From Acinetobacter sp. CFCC 10889 (GTDB lineage Bacteria; Pseudomonadota; Gammaproteobacteria; Pseudomonadales; Moraxellaceae), in the NCBI RefSeq assembly GCF_003268395.1, contig NZ_LQXQ01000004.1:56643-120642 (forward strand): a stretch of DNA of 64,000 bases, in the 5' to 3' direction. The position numbers were made by a program, and so were the translations under genes. Under the pieces are notes generated by a model. That model saw only the letters and a program-made list of their open reading frames with translations. It was not told where the DNA came from and searched no databases. Shown here in pieces: positions 16,675 through 26,062 of the stretch. How positions within the stretch are numbered: position 1 is the first letter of the stretch; every line of letters begins with the position of its first letter.

Positions 16675-17028
16675 ATGTCACCCGATATTGCTTGGATTAC
16701 TTTGCTGATTTTATTGGGTTTGGCATGGGGTGGGATCATTTTTTGGTTGATTTATATCAGCATTAAAAATTTGTCCCCTTATACATTTTGCAAAGAGAAT
16801 CGCTATTTCTGTGTTTATCTCATGGTGATAATGGGCGGAATGGTTGCAATTTATGGTTTTACACCTGCTGATTCTTCGGATTTAAAAAAGATTGATCAGT
16901 ATTTGAAACAAGCACAGCAAGAGGATAATCGAGATTTATTATCTACGATTCAGCAGATTAAAGCACAGCCTCAAATCAGTATCAAAGATCGAAAATATAT
17001 TGAAAAGTTAATCGACAAAGGGATTTGA
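16675..17028 (+). CDS. Small membrane protein, uncharacterised
   Basis: 117 residues when started at the ATG after TGGAG; a GTG in frame 12 bases earlier overlaps that site and was rejected. Two membrane helices (WITLLILLGLAWGGIIFWLIYI and YLMVIMGGMVAIYGF) and a charged cytoplasmic or periplasmic tail with several K/Q. Family not recognised. May be co-transcribed with rluA. Confidence 0.6.
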   Translation: MSPDIAWITLLILLGLAWGGIIFWLIYISIKNLSPYTFCKENRYFCVYLMVIMGGMVAIYGFTPADSSDLKKIDQYLKQAQQEDNRDLLSTIQQIKAQPQISIKDRKYIEKLIDKGI

Positions 17029-17150
17029 AAAACAGTTTTTCAACTTCAAGTTGGCGTTATTTATATTCAGTAAAACTTTAATCGCCAAATTGAAACAAAA
17101 TTCGGTTAATCTAAATCAACAAAAATGGCAAACATAACAAGGACACCAAA

Positions 17151-17549
17151 ATGACACGTGATTTTGAACAATTTCCTGATGATGATAACGGCAATTTATT
17201 ATGGCAAATGCAAGAAGATGGGGATGATTTAAATGAAATACATGAAATTGAATTTTCAATGTATTTTAAAACCCAAGAACTTGCTGAAAAATGTGCTCTA
17301 CATTTATTGCTAGAAGAACAAAAAGTCTCAATGTATCTCGATGAAGAAATTGAACCAAGTGAATGGGTGATTACGGTTTTTGTTAATTTGCTTCCTGAAT
17401 ATGCAGATATTGTTGATCTTGAAGAATGGTTTACTAAAATTGCAACAGAATTTAATGGTGAATACGATGGCTGGGGCTGTACCACCTATGTCTTTGATGA
17501 CGCATTTGATGATGAGTTTACTGAAGAAGAATTGGATGAAATAAAGTAA
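17151..17549 (+). CDS. RraB-family (RNase E inhibitor-like) protein
   Basis: 132 residues, very acidic (long E/D tail DEFTEEELDEIK). The opening FPDDDNGNLLWQMQEDGDDLNEIHEIEFSMYF matches RraB proteins, where D-x-NG, GDDL and the alternating strand are typical, and the C-terminal GWGCTTY is also characteristic. RraB binds the C-terminal part of RNase E and modulates mRNA decay. Whether this homologue does so is inferred from fold. A terminator follows. Confidence 0.75.
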   Translation: MTRDFEQFPDDDNGNLLWQMQEDGDDLNEIHEIEFSMYFKTQELAEKCALHLLLEEQKVSMYLDEEIEPSEWVITVFVNLLPEYADIVDLEEWFTKIATEFNGEYDGWGCTTYVFDDAFDDEFTEEELDEIK

Positions 17550-17571
17550 CCTCACCTGATCATAAGATGAA

Positions 17572-17598
17572 AGGCATACTAAAAAGTATGCTTTTTTT
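17572..17598 (+). terminator. Terminator after rraB-like gene
   Basis: Stem GCATACT / AGTATGC, loop AAAA, then seven T. Confidence 0.85.
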
Positions 17599-17702
17599 AT
17601 GCTGAAAACTCAATTTTTAAGTTTGCATATACCAAAGAAATACATAGCAAATACAACTTAGCAGTACACTGAAATAACAAAAAATAGCAAGGAATGAGCT
17701 GA

Positions 17703-18149
17703 ATGGGAAATAGCATACAACTGCATCGTGTATTTAGTGCACCACCTGAACGGGTATACAAAGCCTTTTTAGACCCAGATGCCTTAGTGAAATGGATGGC
17801 ACCACATGGATTTACGGCTCATGTAGAGTATTTAGATGCACGTGTGGGTGGGACATATAGAATGTCTTTTACTAATTTTTCCACAGATACGAGCCATGCT
17901 TTTGGGGGTACATACCAAGAGTTAATACCCAATCAGCGCATTCGCTACACAGATCAATTTGATGACCCAAACTTGCAGGGTGAAATTGAAATGTTGATTG
18001 AACTTAAGGCTGTCATGGTGGGTACTGAAGTGACGATTACCCAATCAGGCATCCCTGATGTAATTCCAGCAGAAGCATGTTATTTGGGGTGGCAAGAATC
18101 GTTGCAGCTCTTATCTTTATTGGTGAATCCCAATATTCCTGATCAGTAA
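17703..18149 (+). CDS. SRPBCC (AHSA1-type) protein
   Basis: 148 residues. Typical START/Bet v1-like (AHSA1) pattern: opening IQLHRVFSAPPERVYKAFLDPDALVKWMAP, the GGTYRM turn, and the closing helix LGWQESLQLLSLLV. These proteins form a hydrophobic cavity for lipids or other small ligands and are often paired with small enzymes or regulators. The DUF488 gene begins within a few codons of its stop, which suggests co-transcription. Ligand unknown. Confidence 0.82.
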   Translation: MGNSIQLHRVFSAPPERVYKAFLDPDALVKWMAPHGFTAHVEYLDARVGGTYRMSFTNFSTDTSHAFGGTYQELIPNQRIRYTDQFDDPNLQGEIEMLIELKAVMVGTEVTITQSGIPDVIPAEACYLGWQESLQLLSLLVNPNIPDQ

Positions 18150-18178
18150 ACATGGATACTCAGAAAAGTAAATATAAG

Positions 18179-18544
18179 ATGAATATTCAAATAAAACGTA
18201 TTTATGATCCAGTGGCACCAAGTGATGGTAAAAGAATCTTAGTTGATCGACTTTGGCCACGTGGTATTAAAAAGGAAGATGCTCAATTAGATTTATGGGC
18301 AAAAGAAATCACGCCATCCAATGCACTTAGGAAATGGTATCACGAGGATATGACAGAACGTTGGGATGAGTTTCAACAGCGCTATTTGCTTGAATTGGCA
18401 GAGTTTCAGCCACAGCTAGAAGAATATCGTCAATTGGCGCAGCAAGGAACGATGACATTATTAACAGCAGCAAAAAACCAGACACATAATCATGTAATCG
18501 TATTACAAGATATTTTACAAGGTCGTATAAAAATTAAGCCATAG
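18179..18544 (+). CDS. DUF488 family protein
   Basis: 121 residues from the ATG that aligns with the usual family start (MNIQIKRIYDP); an ATG nine codons earlier, two bases after the previous stop, is possible. DUF488 landmarks: KRIYDPVAPSDGKRILVDRLWPRGIKKED, LWAKEITPSNALRKWYHED, and the C-terminal LLTAAKNQTHNHVIVL. Family function is unknown. Likely co-transcribed with the SRPBCC gene. Confidence 0.85.
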   Translation: MNIQIKRIYDPVAPSDGKRILVDRLWPRGIKKEDAQLDLWAKEITPSNALRKWYHEDMTERWDEFQQRYLLELAEFQPQLEEYRQLAQQGTMTLLTAAKNQTHNHVIVLQDILQGRIKIKP

Positions 18545-18621
18545 TTTTAATATGGGATTTTAGCTTTCATTGGGTATATGCGTTATAGTGTGCATTATTT
18601 TTCCTTGGTTTTGAGGTTGTT

Positions 18622-18966
18622 ATGTCTTTACCCAATTGCCCAAAATGCAGTTCTGAATATACCTATGAAGATGCTGACCTATTGATTTGTCCTGAGTGCT
18701 CACATGAGTGGAAACAAGGAGAGCAAGTCGCACAAGATGCACAGCAAATGATTAAAGATGCCTTTGGTAATATTTTAAATGATGGGGATACGGTCACTGT
18801 TGTAAAGGATCTAAAAATTAAAGGTTCATCTGCTGTGGTCAAAGTGGGCACCAAAGTTAAAAATATTCGTTTATTACCAGATGCCAGTGATGGTCACGAT
18901 ATTGACTGTAAAATTGATGGTGTTGGAAGTATGAAACTCAAATCTGAATTTGTGAAAAAGGCATAA
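18622..18966 (+). CDS. yjdM: YjdM (PhnA-type) zinc-ribbon protein
   Basis: 114 residues. N-terminal zinc ribbon with C6-x2-C9 (NCPKCSSEY) and C23-x2-C26 (ICPECSHEW), then a KOW/SH3-like beta domain ([39 protein letters not shown]). Full-length match to the YjdM/PhnA family, formerly named for phosphonate uptake but not shown to take part in it. Monocistronic. Confidence 0.9.
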   Translation: MSLPNCPKCSSEYTYEDADLLICPECSHEWKQGEQVAQDAQQMIKDAFGNILNDGDTVTVVKDLKIKGSSAVVKVGTKVKNIRLLPDASDGHDIDCKIDGVGSMKLKSEFVKKA

Positions 18967-19018
18967 ATATTAGATGATTTTCTATATATAAATTAGATGA
19001 TGATTCAAGAGATGACAC

Positions 19019-19612
19019 ATGAGGAAAATATCTTATTTTTTGAGCTTTTTAGTGATGTTATCTCTTGTTCTTTGGTTGGCGTCACCCTATTGGATGTTGT
19101 ATCAAATCCATCAAGCTATTGAACAAAATCAAGCTGCAAAGATTTCCAAATATATTGATTTTCCTCAAGTACAAGCAAGTTTAGAACCGCAAATTCAGCA
19201 AAAAATAATTCAGGCTATAGGTTTGCAAAATAATCCTACATGGTTAGGGCAATTAGGGGAAGATATGAGTGAGAAAATTGCTCATCAAGTTGCACAGATC
19301 TTATTAACACCTGAAAGTATAATGTTATTCATGCAAGGGAAACAATTAAAAGAGACGGTTCGCTTACCTAAACTGAGTGTGAATAACACGGTTGAAAAAA
19401 TTTTACCATTTGAAAAGCAAGCTTCAGATCAGTTTTTATCGGTAAAAAATACGCCGAGTTTAACGACAGTAAATATAAACCAAGTTAAAACACATTATAT
19501 TTCTTTAAATACTTTTCAAGTGATTGTGCCAACATTTTCATCAAAAGAAACCAAGTTTATTTTTAAAAGACATTATATAAAATGGAAATTAATCGGGATT
19601 TATTTTAATTGA
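19019..19612 (+). CDS. DUF2939 family protein
   Basis: 197 residues. N-terminal membrane anchor (YFLSFLVMLSLVLWLASPYW) followed directly by the family signature SPYWMLYQIHQAIEQNQAAKISKYIDFPQVQASL. The remainder is presumably periplasmic and ends in beta-strands (FIFKRHYIKWKLIGIYF). Function unknown. Followed by about 150 bases of very AT-rich non-coding DNA. Confidence 0.82.
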   Translation: MRKISYFLSFLVMLSLVLWLASPYWMLYQIHQAIEQNQAAKISKYIDFPQVQASLEPQIQQKIIQAIGLQNNPTWLGQLGEDMSEKIAHQVAQILLTPESIMLFMQGKQLKETVRLPKLSVNNTVEKILPFEKQASDQFLSVKNTPSLTTVNINQVKTHYISLNTFQVIVPTFSSKETKFIFKRHYIKWKLIGIYFN

Positions 19613-19764
19613 TTTGATTATTTATTAAATGTATTTAAATTATATGTTTAATAAAATTAATTTTTTTACATAAAATAATTTAAAAATAATGAATTTAATA
19701 TTGTTATTTATTTTTAAAAATGTCAAATTAGTCACACTTATTAAAATAGAGTGAGAATAATTAT

Positions 19765-20229
19765 ATGAATTTTGAGGTCGATGGTGATCCTATTGCTGCA
19801 AAAAATGTACTTGCTCAAATACAAAAATGGGATCATGCACTAAAAAATAATGATCTTGAGCAAATCACACAAGATTATGCTGATGATATTCGTTTATTTG
19901 ATGTCAGTTCACAGCTCAATGGACTTGAACAATATAAAACTGAACTCGAAAAAATCAGTCCTTATTTCACTCATAATATCAACATTCGCAGACGTGATCT
20001 AAAGATCCATGTCTCAGGGGATGTTGCATTTTTATATTGTTATACCAAAATGGAAAATCCACAACTGAATGAGTTTTTTCAAATGCCTTGGTGTAGAACG
20101 ACATTGTGTTTGCAGAAAAAAAATGATCAGTGGGTTTTATTGCATCAACATATCTCTATGCCAGTCAATATGTTGACGAAAAAAGCGATTGATTTAAAAG
20201 TTAAAGCTCAGTTGAAATTGGTAGTTTAA
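19765..20229 (+). CDS. NTF2-like (SnoaL/DUF4440-type) protein
   Basis: 154 residues with an NTF2-like cone fold pattern: helix AAKNVLAQIQKWDHALKNNDLEQITQDYADDIRLFDV, the YKTELEKISPYF segment, and alternating strands ending WVLLHQHISMPV. Close to the YybH/ketosteroid-isomerase-like group, which includes many small-molecule-binding proteins of unknown role. No catalytic Asp pair can be assigned. Monocistronic. Confidence 0.75.
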   Translation: MNFEVDGDPIAAKNVLAQIQKWDHALKNNDLEQITQDYADDIRLFDVSSQLNGLEQYKTELEKISPYFTHNINIRRRDLKIHVSGDVAFLYCYTKMENPQLNEFFQMPWCRTTLCLQKKNDQWVLLHQHISMPVNMLTKKAIDLKVKAQLKLVV

Positions 20230-20414
20230 TGATCATCATTGCAATATTTTGCTGCCATAATAGATGAAGAAATATATTTGACCAATGTAAGGTCTAATAT
20301 GTCAGTTTTGGGTGATCGTATAAAATAAGAAATATAGGTACAAATCAAAATATAAAACAGAAAAGTGGCATATTTCTCGCTAAAATAGTTCAAAATATCT
20401 AGAAAAATACATAT

Positions 20415-21584
20415 ATGCCACATTCATTTTTTGCTAAGCATGAATGGTTAAAGCCATTATCTCCTCGTGACCCACATGAAAAACATCGGGTTGCCACATC
20501 TTTGGAATTGTTGTTTGACCTGATTTTTGTGGTGGCGATTGCCACAGCAGGGCAGCAATTGCATCATGCGATTATTGAAAATCATCTTTCACACGGCATC
20601 TTGCTGTATTTCATGGTGTTTTTTGCTGTGTGGTGGGCGTGGATGAACTTCAGTTGGTTCGCTTCTGCTTATGACAATGATGATGCCCTGTATCGGGTGT
20701 TGACCTTTATTCAAATCATTGGCTCTTTGGTGTTGGCAGCGGGGATTCCAAGTGCATTTCAGCAACAAGATTTTGATGTGATTATCATCGGCTATGCCAT
20801 CATGCGTTTTGCTTTGGTCAGTCAGTGGTTACGGGTTGCCATAAGTGATGTCGCACGAAGAACCACAGCTTTGCGTTATGCATGGGGGATTATTGTGGTA
20901 CAAATTGGGTGGTTATTTTTCCACTTTAGCCCGATCCATTTCAGTGTCTATCTTTTTGCAATTTTGGTGATGGCTGAGTTATCTGTACCAATGTGGGCAG
21001 AATCTGCCAATATGACACCATGGCATCCACATCATATCGCAGAGCGTTATTCGCTGTTGACCATTATCGTGTTGGGTGAGTCCATTGTAGGGAGTTATGC
21101 TGCGATCAGTGATGCATTGGCACATCAACAAGTCAGTGCGGAGCTTATTTTTTTAATGGTAGGCGGTTTGATCATGATGTTTACCATGTGGTGGGCATAT
21201 TTTGATCATGAAATTGCAGATCGTTTAAATAGCCGTAAACGTGCATTTTCTTGGGGATATGGGCATTTCTTTATATTTATCAGTATCGCAGCGCTTGGTG
21301 CAAGTCTCGCTGCTGCCGTGGATGTTAGTACACATCAAGCAGAAATTTCAGCACAATTGATGGGATGGTTGGTGGCGATTCCTTTGGTGATTTATACCGC
21401 AAGTTTATGGCTATTGCACGAAGCACATCATTTACAAGGGATTAAAAAATGGCTTTATCCATTAAGCACGATGATTGTGCTGAGTATTCCTTGTGTGGTA
21501 TCTCAGATCGGATATGCCGTTTTTGCAATGGCGATTGTTTATGCATTGCGTTTGATTTTTTCAAAATGTTATTTGGCACGTTAA
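20415..21584 (+). CDS. Low temperature requirement protein A (LtrA) family
   Basis: 389 residues with about ten to eleven membrane helices. Family landmarks: VATSLELLFDLIFVVAIATAGQQLHH near the N-terminus, WWAWMNFSWFASAYDNDD, HHIAERYSLLTIIVLGESIVGSYAAI in the middle, and MWWAYFDHE. LtrA was named for a Listeria cold-growth mutant; transport or signalling roles are unproven. The downstream NUDIX gene starts 12 bases after the stop, so the two may share a transcript. Confidence 0.88.
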   Translation: MPHSFFAKHEWLKPLSPRDPHEKHRVATSLELLFDLIFVVAIATAGQQLHHAIIENHLSHGILLYFMVFFAVWWAWMNFSWFASAYDNDDALYRVLTFIQIIGSLVLAAGIPSAFQQQDFDVIIIGYAIMRFALVSQWLRVAISDVARRTTALRYAWGIIVVQIGWLFFHFSPIHFSVYLFAILVMAELSVPMWAESANMTPWHPHHIAERYSLLTIIVLGESIVGSYAAISDALAHQQVSAELIFLMVGGLIMMFTMWWAYFDHEIADRLNSRKRAFSWGYGHFFIFISIAALGASLAAAVDVSTHQAEISAQLMGWLVAIPLVIYTASLWLLHEAHHLQGIKKWLYPLSTMIVLSIPCVVSQIGYAVFAMAIVYALRLIFSKCYLAR

Positions 21585-21596
21585 AGGAATCGGATA

Positions 21597-22001
21597 ATGG
21601 GTTTTCATGATTTTTACCGAATGAGTTCACATGCTGTAATTTGTAATGAAAAAAATGAAATTTTATTGTTAAAAGCCACTTATGCAGATCATGCGTGGGG
21701 CTTGCCGGGTGGTGGTTTGGATGTGGGAGAAACTATTCACGAGGCTTTAATCCGAGAATGTCATGAAGAAATTGGCTGTGAAATATTGGTCGATTATTTA
21801 TCAGGTGTGTATTTTCATTCTGCTGTCAATTCACATGCTTTTATTTTTAAATGTCAGTTGCCTGCATCTGCTGAGATCAAGCTCAGTGATGAGCATTCCG
21901 AATATCGTTGGTTTGCAATAGATGAACTTTCAGCGGTGCAAAAAGTGCGCATTGAAGATTGTCTGAATTTTAATGGTACAGTGCAAAGTCGAGCATTTTA
22001 A
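21597..22001 (+). CDS. NUDIX hydrolase
   Basis: 134 residues with a complete Nudix box, G-x5-E-x7-REx2EExG, in GGLDVGETIHEALIRECHEEIG. Hydrolyses a nucleoside diphosphate linked to another group; substrate not predictable. ATG is preceded by AAAGGAATCGG. Immediately downstream lies a MITE-like element. Confidence 0.88.
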   Translation: MGFHDFYRMSSHAVICNEKNEILLLKATYADHAWGLPGGGLDVGETIHEALIRECHEEIGCEILVDYLSGVYFHSAVNSHAFIFKCQLPASAEIKLSDEHSEYRWFAIDELSAVQKVRIEDCLNFNGTVQSRAF

Positions 22002-22020
22002 AAGTCGATCATTCAATAAT

Positions 22021-22251
22021 AGACCTCTTGCGAAAGTTATTTTCGGCGAGATCTAAATCAATATTGAATGTTCCCTCTCCTTTCAGGATGAGAAACATCG
22101 TTTCGCAAGAGGGAGAGGTTTTCTATTTAAAAGCCCCTCATCCTCTTGAGGAGTTACCTCCTCATCCCAAAGGGAGAAGGAACTTCCAATATACTTTTGG
22201 ATATGTTTTTAATCTAAAATTTGAACATTTTTTGACTTACGCATGAGGTCT
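22021..22251. mobile_element. MITE-like element with terminal inverted repeats
   Basis: Ends AGACCTCTTGCGAAAGT (22021-22037) and ACTTACGCATGAGGTCT (22235-22251) are inverted repeats, 15 of 17 positions matching. ATTCAATA occurs directly outside the left end (22011-22018) and four bases outside the right end (22256-22263), within an 11-base near-repeat AT(C/G)ATTCAATA, as a target duplication would. No transposase inside; the interior holds GGGAGAAGGAAC-type repeat sequence also found near 44095. Any reading frame inside is fortuitous. Confidence 0.65.
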
Positions 22252-22318
22252 AATGATTCAATAGAATATAGTCATATTCGCTTTAAAATATAGCTAAAAT
22301 TTAAAAAAGGATGCTGAC

Positions 22319-23371
22319 ATGACACCGTATTTAGCACAAAGAATCGCTTTGGGAACGTTGCTTGCAATTGTGAATACTGCAAGTTTTGCAGCAATACAAG
22401 GGATGAGTTTTGAGCATAAAGATTGGGAACTGAGCTGTGATAATACAGGAACGTGTCGCGCAGCAGGTTATCAGGTAGATGAAGATTATGATCGTCCTGT
22501 CAGTGTACTGTTGACCCGAAAAGCAGGTGCAAATACGCCTGTTGTAGCAGAAATACAATTTGGTGAACTTGAGGAAAATCAAAGTACACATGCTAAATAT
22601 GAACTGAAAATAGATGGAAAATCTTATGGTTGGGTTAAAAATAGCACTGAAGCGACACTTAATTCCAACCAACTGAATGCACTGTTAGCCACTGCACAAC
22701 GAGATGCTGTCGTGACTTTTGAAGCGGGCAAACAACGTTTTCGTTTGTCAGGACAGGGCATGAGTGCTGTTTTATTGAAAATGGATGAGTTTCAAAAACG
22801 AATCGAAACAACTTCCGCATTGATCAAAAAAGGGCAAAATTCCAATCAACATGTGTTGAAAGCTGAAGCTAAACCTGTGGTTGTAGCGAAAGATTTAAGT
22901 CAAGGCAAAGAAATTAAGCTGCTACCGAAAAGTGAACAAGCATTGAAAATTATTCGTTTACTTAAGCAAAGTACGAATGCAGATGATTGTCCTATTTTAT
23001 TTGGTGAATCGGACTATTTTGATTCAGATCGTGTGGTGATTACGCCAATGACTCCTGAGTTAAGTAGGGTGAGTAGCTCATGTTGGTCAGGTGCATATAA
23101 TTTTGGTCAAGGTGTGTGGGTGATGAATAAACAACTGACTGAGGTAAAGCAATTTGTCAGCGCATCGATTAGCGATACTCAGGACAGTCAATTGTTTGAA
23201 AATCATAAAGGTCGTGGCATCGGAGATTGTTGGTCACAAGCTGAATGGACTTGGAATGGTCAGCGCTATGTACAAACCTTTGATGGTACGACAGGAAAAT
23301 GCCGAGGCTTTGCCGGCGGCGCATGGCGCTTGCCTACTGTAATTGTTGAGGTGAAAGGTTTAAAACAGTGA
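22319..23371 (+). CDS. DUF1176 family secreted protein
   Basis: 350 residues with a cleavable signal peptide (IALGTLLAIVNTASFAA, cut after about residue 24). DUF1176 features: FEHKDWELSCDNTGTCRAAGYQ with paired cysteines, paired C near the centre (ADDCPIL, SSCWSGAYNFGQGVW) and the ending GKCRGFAGGAWRLPTVIVEV. Periplasmic protein of unknown function, probably disulfide-bonded. Monocistronic, just after the MITE-like element. Confidence 0.85.
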   Translation: MTPYLAQRIALGTLLAIVNTASFAAIQGMSFEHKDWELSCDNTGTCRAAGYQVDEDYDRPVSVLLTRKAGANTPVVAEIQFGELEENQSTHAKYELKIDGKSYGWVKNSTEATLNSNQLNALLATAQRDAVVTFEAGKQRFRLSGQGMSAVLLKMDEFQKRIETTSALIKKGQNSNQHVLKAEAKPVVVAKDLSQGKEIKLLPKSEQALKIIRLLKQSTNADDCPILFGESDYFDSDRVVITPMTPELSRVSSSCWSGAYNFGQGVWVMNKQLTEVKQFVSASISDTQDSQLFENHKGRGIGDCWSQAEWTWNGQRYVQTFDGTTGKCRGFAGGAWRLPTVIVEVKGLKQ

Positions 23372-23574
23372 CGGCTTAAAAGTTGCCCAAGATTTATTTT
23401 AATTTTTAGAATAAGTTTGATTATAAAAATTTTTGGTAGTGTATCAAAAAGTATGCTGCTCAAATCTGTTGATAGAAAAATTGAAAATATAGTAGCTAAA
23501 TTTACTGTATTTTCAATATTTTATAATATTTATGTGATGTGGGAAATATAGCTGAAATACTTCTAGCAATTAGT

Positions 23575-24501
23575 TTACAGACTTAGCTTTTCCACCACTT
23601 CATCAATGCGTTTCAAACGTTTGACTTCATCCCATAAAGCTTTGGCTTCAGGATAATGTTTTGACATCATGCCAAGCCATTGCTTATAACGCCCGACCAT
23701 ATTCATTTCTTTTTTATATGTGCCATTTAAGAAACGAATTTGTAAACCCAGAAGCTCATTCCAAGTGATCAAAGGCGTATCAATATTTTGACGAATGCAT
23801 AGGGTCAAATCAGGTGTAGTGACTGCACCACGCCCAATCATCAGGTCTTCACAGCCTGATTCAAGTTGACATTGTTTAGCATCGGCATTGCTCCAAATTT
23901 CACCATTGGCGATCACATTGATTTTTAATGATTCACGGATCGGGTGCAATAAATCCCAAAATGCAGGCGGAGTATAACCATCCGCTTTGGTGCGGGCATG
24001 TACAGTGACCCATGCAGCGCCTGCATCTTCAATGGCATGGGCATTTTCCAAAGTAAAATTTCTGTCCATATAGCCCAAACGCATTTTGGCAGATACAGGA
24101 ATATGGCTTGGAACAGCATCTCGCACAGCCTTCACCAATTCATGGACAACTTCAGGTTCATCCAAAAGCACCGAACCGCCCCGATGACGGTTGACGGTTT
24201 TGGCAGGGCAACCAAAATTCATATCAATGACAGGTGCACCGAGTTCAACAGCCCGAACGGCATTGGCAGCCAACATTTCGGGGTCATTTCCCAAGAATTG
24301 AACATGTACGGGTGTACCCGCAGCAGTTTTACCGCCATTTAATAGTTCAGGACAATAGTTGTGATAGATATGATCAGGTAATACAGAGTTGGTTACACGA
24401 ATAAACTCAGTGACACACCAGTCGAAGCTGCCTACGGATGTGAGAACATCACGCATAATCGGATCAGTTAAGCCTTCCATGGGTGCAAGGATGAGTTTCA
24501 A
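23575..24501 (-). CDS. dusC: tRNA-dihydrouridine(16) synthase DusC
   Basis: About 308 residues. FMN-dependent reduction of U16 in tRNA. Motifs: LAPMEGLTD at the N-terminus, the catalytic cysteine in MNFGCPAKTVNRHRGGS, KMRLGY, VHARTK, IANGEIW and MIGRGA, all in family order, and the DusC-type helical C-terminal domain. There is no ATG at the start: a TTG preceded by TTTAGG aligns with the E. coli DusC start; another TTG six codons upstream is possible. Transcribed alone on the minus strand. Confidence 0.9.
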   Translation of the reverse strand: MKLILAPMEGLTDPIMRDVLTSVGSFDWCVTEFIRVTNSVLPDHIYHNYCPELLNGGKTAAGTPVHVQFLGNDPEMLAANAVRAVELGAPVIDMNFGCPAKTVNRHRGGSVLLDEPEVVHELVKAVRDAVPSHIPVSAKMRLGYMDRNFTLENAHAIEDAGAAWVTVHARTKADGYTPPAFWDLLHPIRESLKINVIANGEIWSNADAKQCQLESGCEDLMIGRGAVTTPDLTLCIRQNIDTPLITWNELLGLQIRFLNGTYKKEMNMVGRYKQWLGMMSKHYPEAKALWDEVKRLKRIDEVVEKLSL

Positions 24502-24686
24502 TGGATTACCTAAATGCAAAATCTAAACAGGAGCGTTATACGGTTTTTTACAGTGCTTGTCTATCCGTTTTATTTGTTACATCACGCTCGTAATATTGAT
24601 TGTGTTAAGTTGAAAGTAGTTGTGGAGAAAAAATAATCCATAAATTTTTCATCATCAAATCTTTGCTGATAAAAATTGTGTTAAGA

Positions 24687-24723
24687 CAATAAAACTTATC
24701 CTCTAATTTATAGAGGATAAGTT
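24687..24723 (-). terminator. Hairpin terminator of Cys-rich small gene
   Basis: Perfect 13-bp stem AACTTATCCTCTA / TAGAGGATAAGTT with a 5-base loop; reading on the minus strand it runs into TTTTATTG. Confidence 0.75.
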
Positions 24724-24757
24724 CACTATTTTTATTAATGTCTTGGCTTATGCTGTA

Positions 24758-24937
24758 CTATTTTGTTTCTGTCACACATGAAAATGTGCAATAGCTATTA
24801 TCATCAATGGTAGAAACTACACCATCATAGTTGGGATCAGCATCTTTCAATAAAAAAATTTGATCGCATTGTTGGCATCTTTCAGGTGTCATCGCACTAA
24901 ACTCTTCTAATACTGCATGTGTTCGTATTTTCATCAT
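24758..24937 (-). CDS. 59-residue Cys-motif microprotein
   Basis: Short gene with AAAAGGA before a double ATG and a strong hairpin 35 bases after its stop. The product has C21-x2-C24 (RCQQCDQ) and C50-x3-C54 (YCTFSC), a spacing compatible with a zinc knuckle, and an acidic middle (DADPNYDGVVSTIDDN). Soluble. Not recognised. Regular codon use, a ribosome site and a terminator support it as real. Confidence 0.7.
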   Translation of the reverse strand: MMKIRTHAVLEEFSAMTPERCQQCDQIFLLKDADPNYDGVVSTIDDNSYCTFSCVTETK

Positions 24938-25109
24938 AAAATCCTTTTGTGTGAAATATATACACTTAGTTTTTTTAAGAGATTAGAGCTAATTGGGCAT
25001 TTAAGCAAGTCATAAAATATAAATTTTATTTTTATTTCTGATACTTAGCTCAAATATTTGAGCAATAAGGCGAGGAAATTGGTTTTCTCTTATATCTCTG
25101 TATAGTGGT

Positions 25110-25919
25110 TTAGCGATGTAAAATCATTTCTAAAATAAACTTAGAACCAATAAAACCAACAGCGAGTAGGAAAAAACCAATAATGGTAAAACGAATCGCC
25201 TTTTGACCACGCCAACCAAATTTATAATGTCCAATAAGCAGTGAACCATAGACAAACCAAGAAATAATACTAAATGCAGTTTTATGGGCTAAATGTTGTG
25301 CAAAGAAGTTTTCAACGGTAAAGAAGCCAAAACCAAGAGCAAGAGTTAATAAAGTAAAACCTGTGATGAGCATATCGAACAGCAAGGATTCCATAACTTG
25401 CAATGGTGGAAGAAAAGTCACCCAAACACGTTTTTTTTGCTTTTTCTTTAGTTCTCGATTTTGTAACCACATCAGCACAGCTTGAATGGTTGCCATTAAC
25501 AAGACAGCATAAGCAGATAAAGATAAAATGATATGAACATCAAGCCCAAGAGAATGTACTTCAATAAACTGACGTGGGATGCTAAAAGCAAAGCCTAAGA
25601 TTAGACCCAACGCAGCAACAGGTATTCCCAATAAATTTAAGGCGATTACAGGTCGATAGGTACTAAATAATACACTCAGTAACAACATTAAACCTGATGT
25701 AAACGACATTAAATTAAATACATCATAATTGATCCCAAAAGGGGTGATCATATTGTTATAAAGTACAGCAGCATGTAACAATAGCCCTAAGCCTAAAACC
25801 ACGCCAATAAACCAATGGTTTGGCGCACGTTTAGACATTAGATGCATAAATAAATACCAAAATGATGTGGTATAGGCAATTAATGCTAAAATGGTATACA
25901 CCAAGGGGAGGCTAATCAT
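25110..25919 (-). CDS. ypjD: Cytochrome c assembly-type inner-membrane protein (YpjD/CcsA family)
   Basis: 269 residues, eight membrane helices. Carries the CcsA/CcmC-type core: conserved histidines in LLLHAAVLY, VHIILSLSAYAVLL and LAHKTAFSIISWFVYGSLLIGHYKFGWRGQKAIRF, with the WxxY/G-rich periplasmic segment reduced, as in YpjD. Heme handling is presumed from the fold. Divergent from ffh, an arrangement conserved in many gammaproteobacteria. Confidence 0.85.
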   Translation of the reverse strand: MISLPLVYTILALIAYTTSFWYLFMHLMSKRAPNHWFIGVVLGLGLLLHAAVLYNNMITPFGINYDVFNLMSFTSGLMLLLSVLFSTYRPVIALNLLGIPVAALGLILGFAFSIPRQFIEVHSLGLDVHIILSLSAYAVLLMATIQAVLMWLQNRELKKKQKKRVWVTFLPPLQVMESLLFDMLITGFTLLTLALGFGFFTVENFFAQHLAHKTAFSIISWFVYGSLLIGHYKFGWRGQKAIRFTIIGFFLLAVGFIGSKFILEMILHR

Positions 25920-26062
25920 GTCAAACCTTTTTCGGGATGATAAATATTCATGTTATAAGATATAAATTCGATATGAACTCAAGTATCCTATAGCATCTTA
26001 TGCATAAAAGTTCTATTTTTCAGAAAGTTTTTTTGCAACAACTATTTTAAGCGGATTTCGCA

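Noticed and set aside
22028..22246. Open frame within the MITE-like element
   Set aside because: Runs through the inverted ends and the hairpin repeat; a by-product of repeat sequence.
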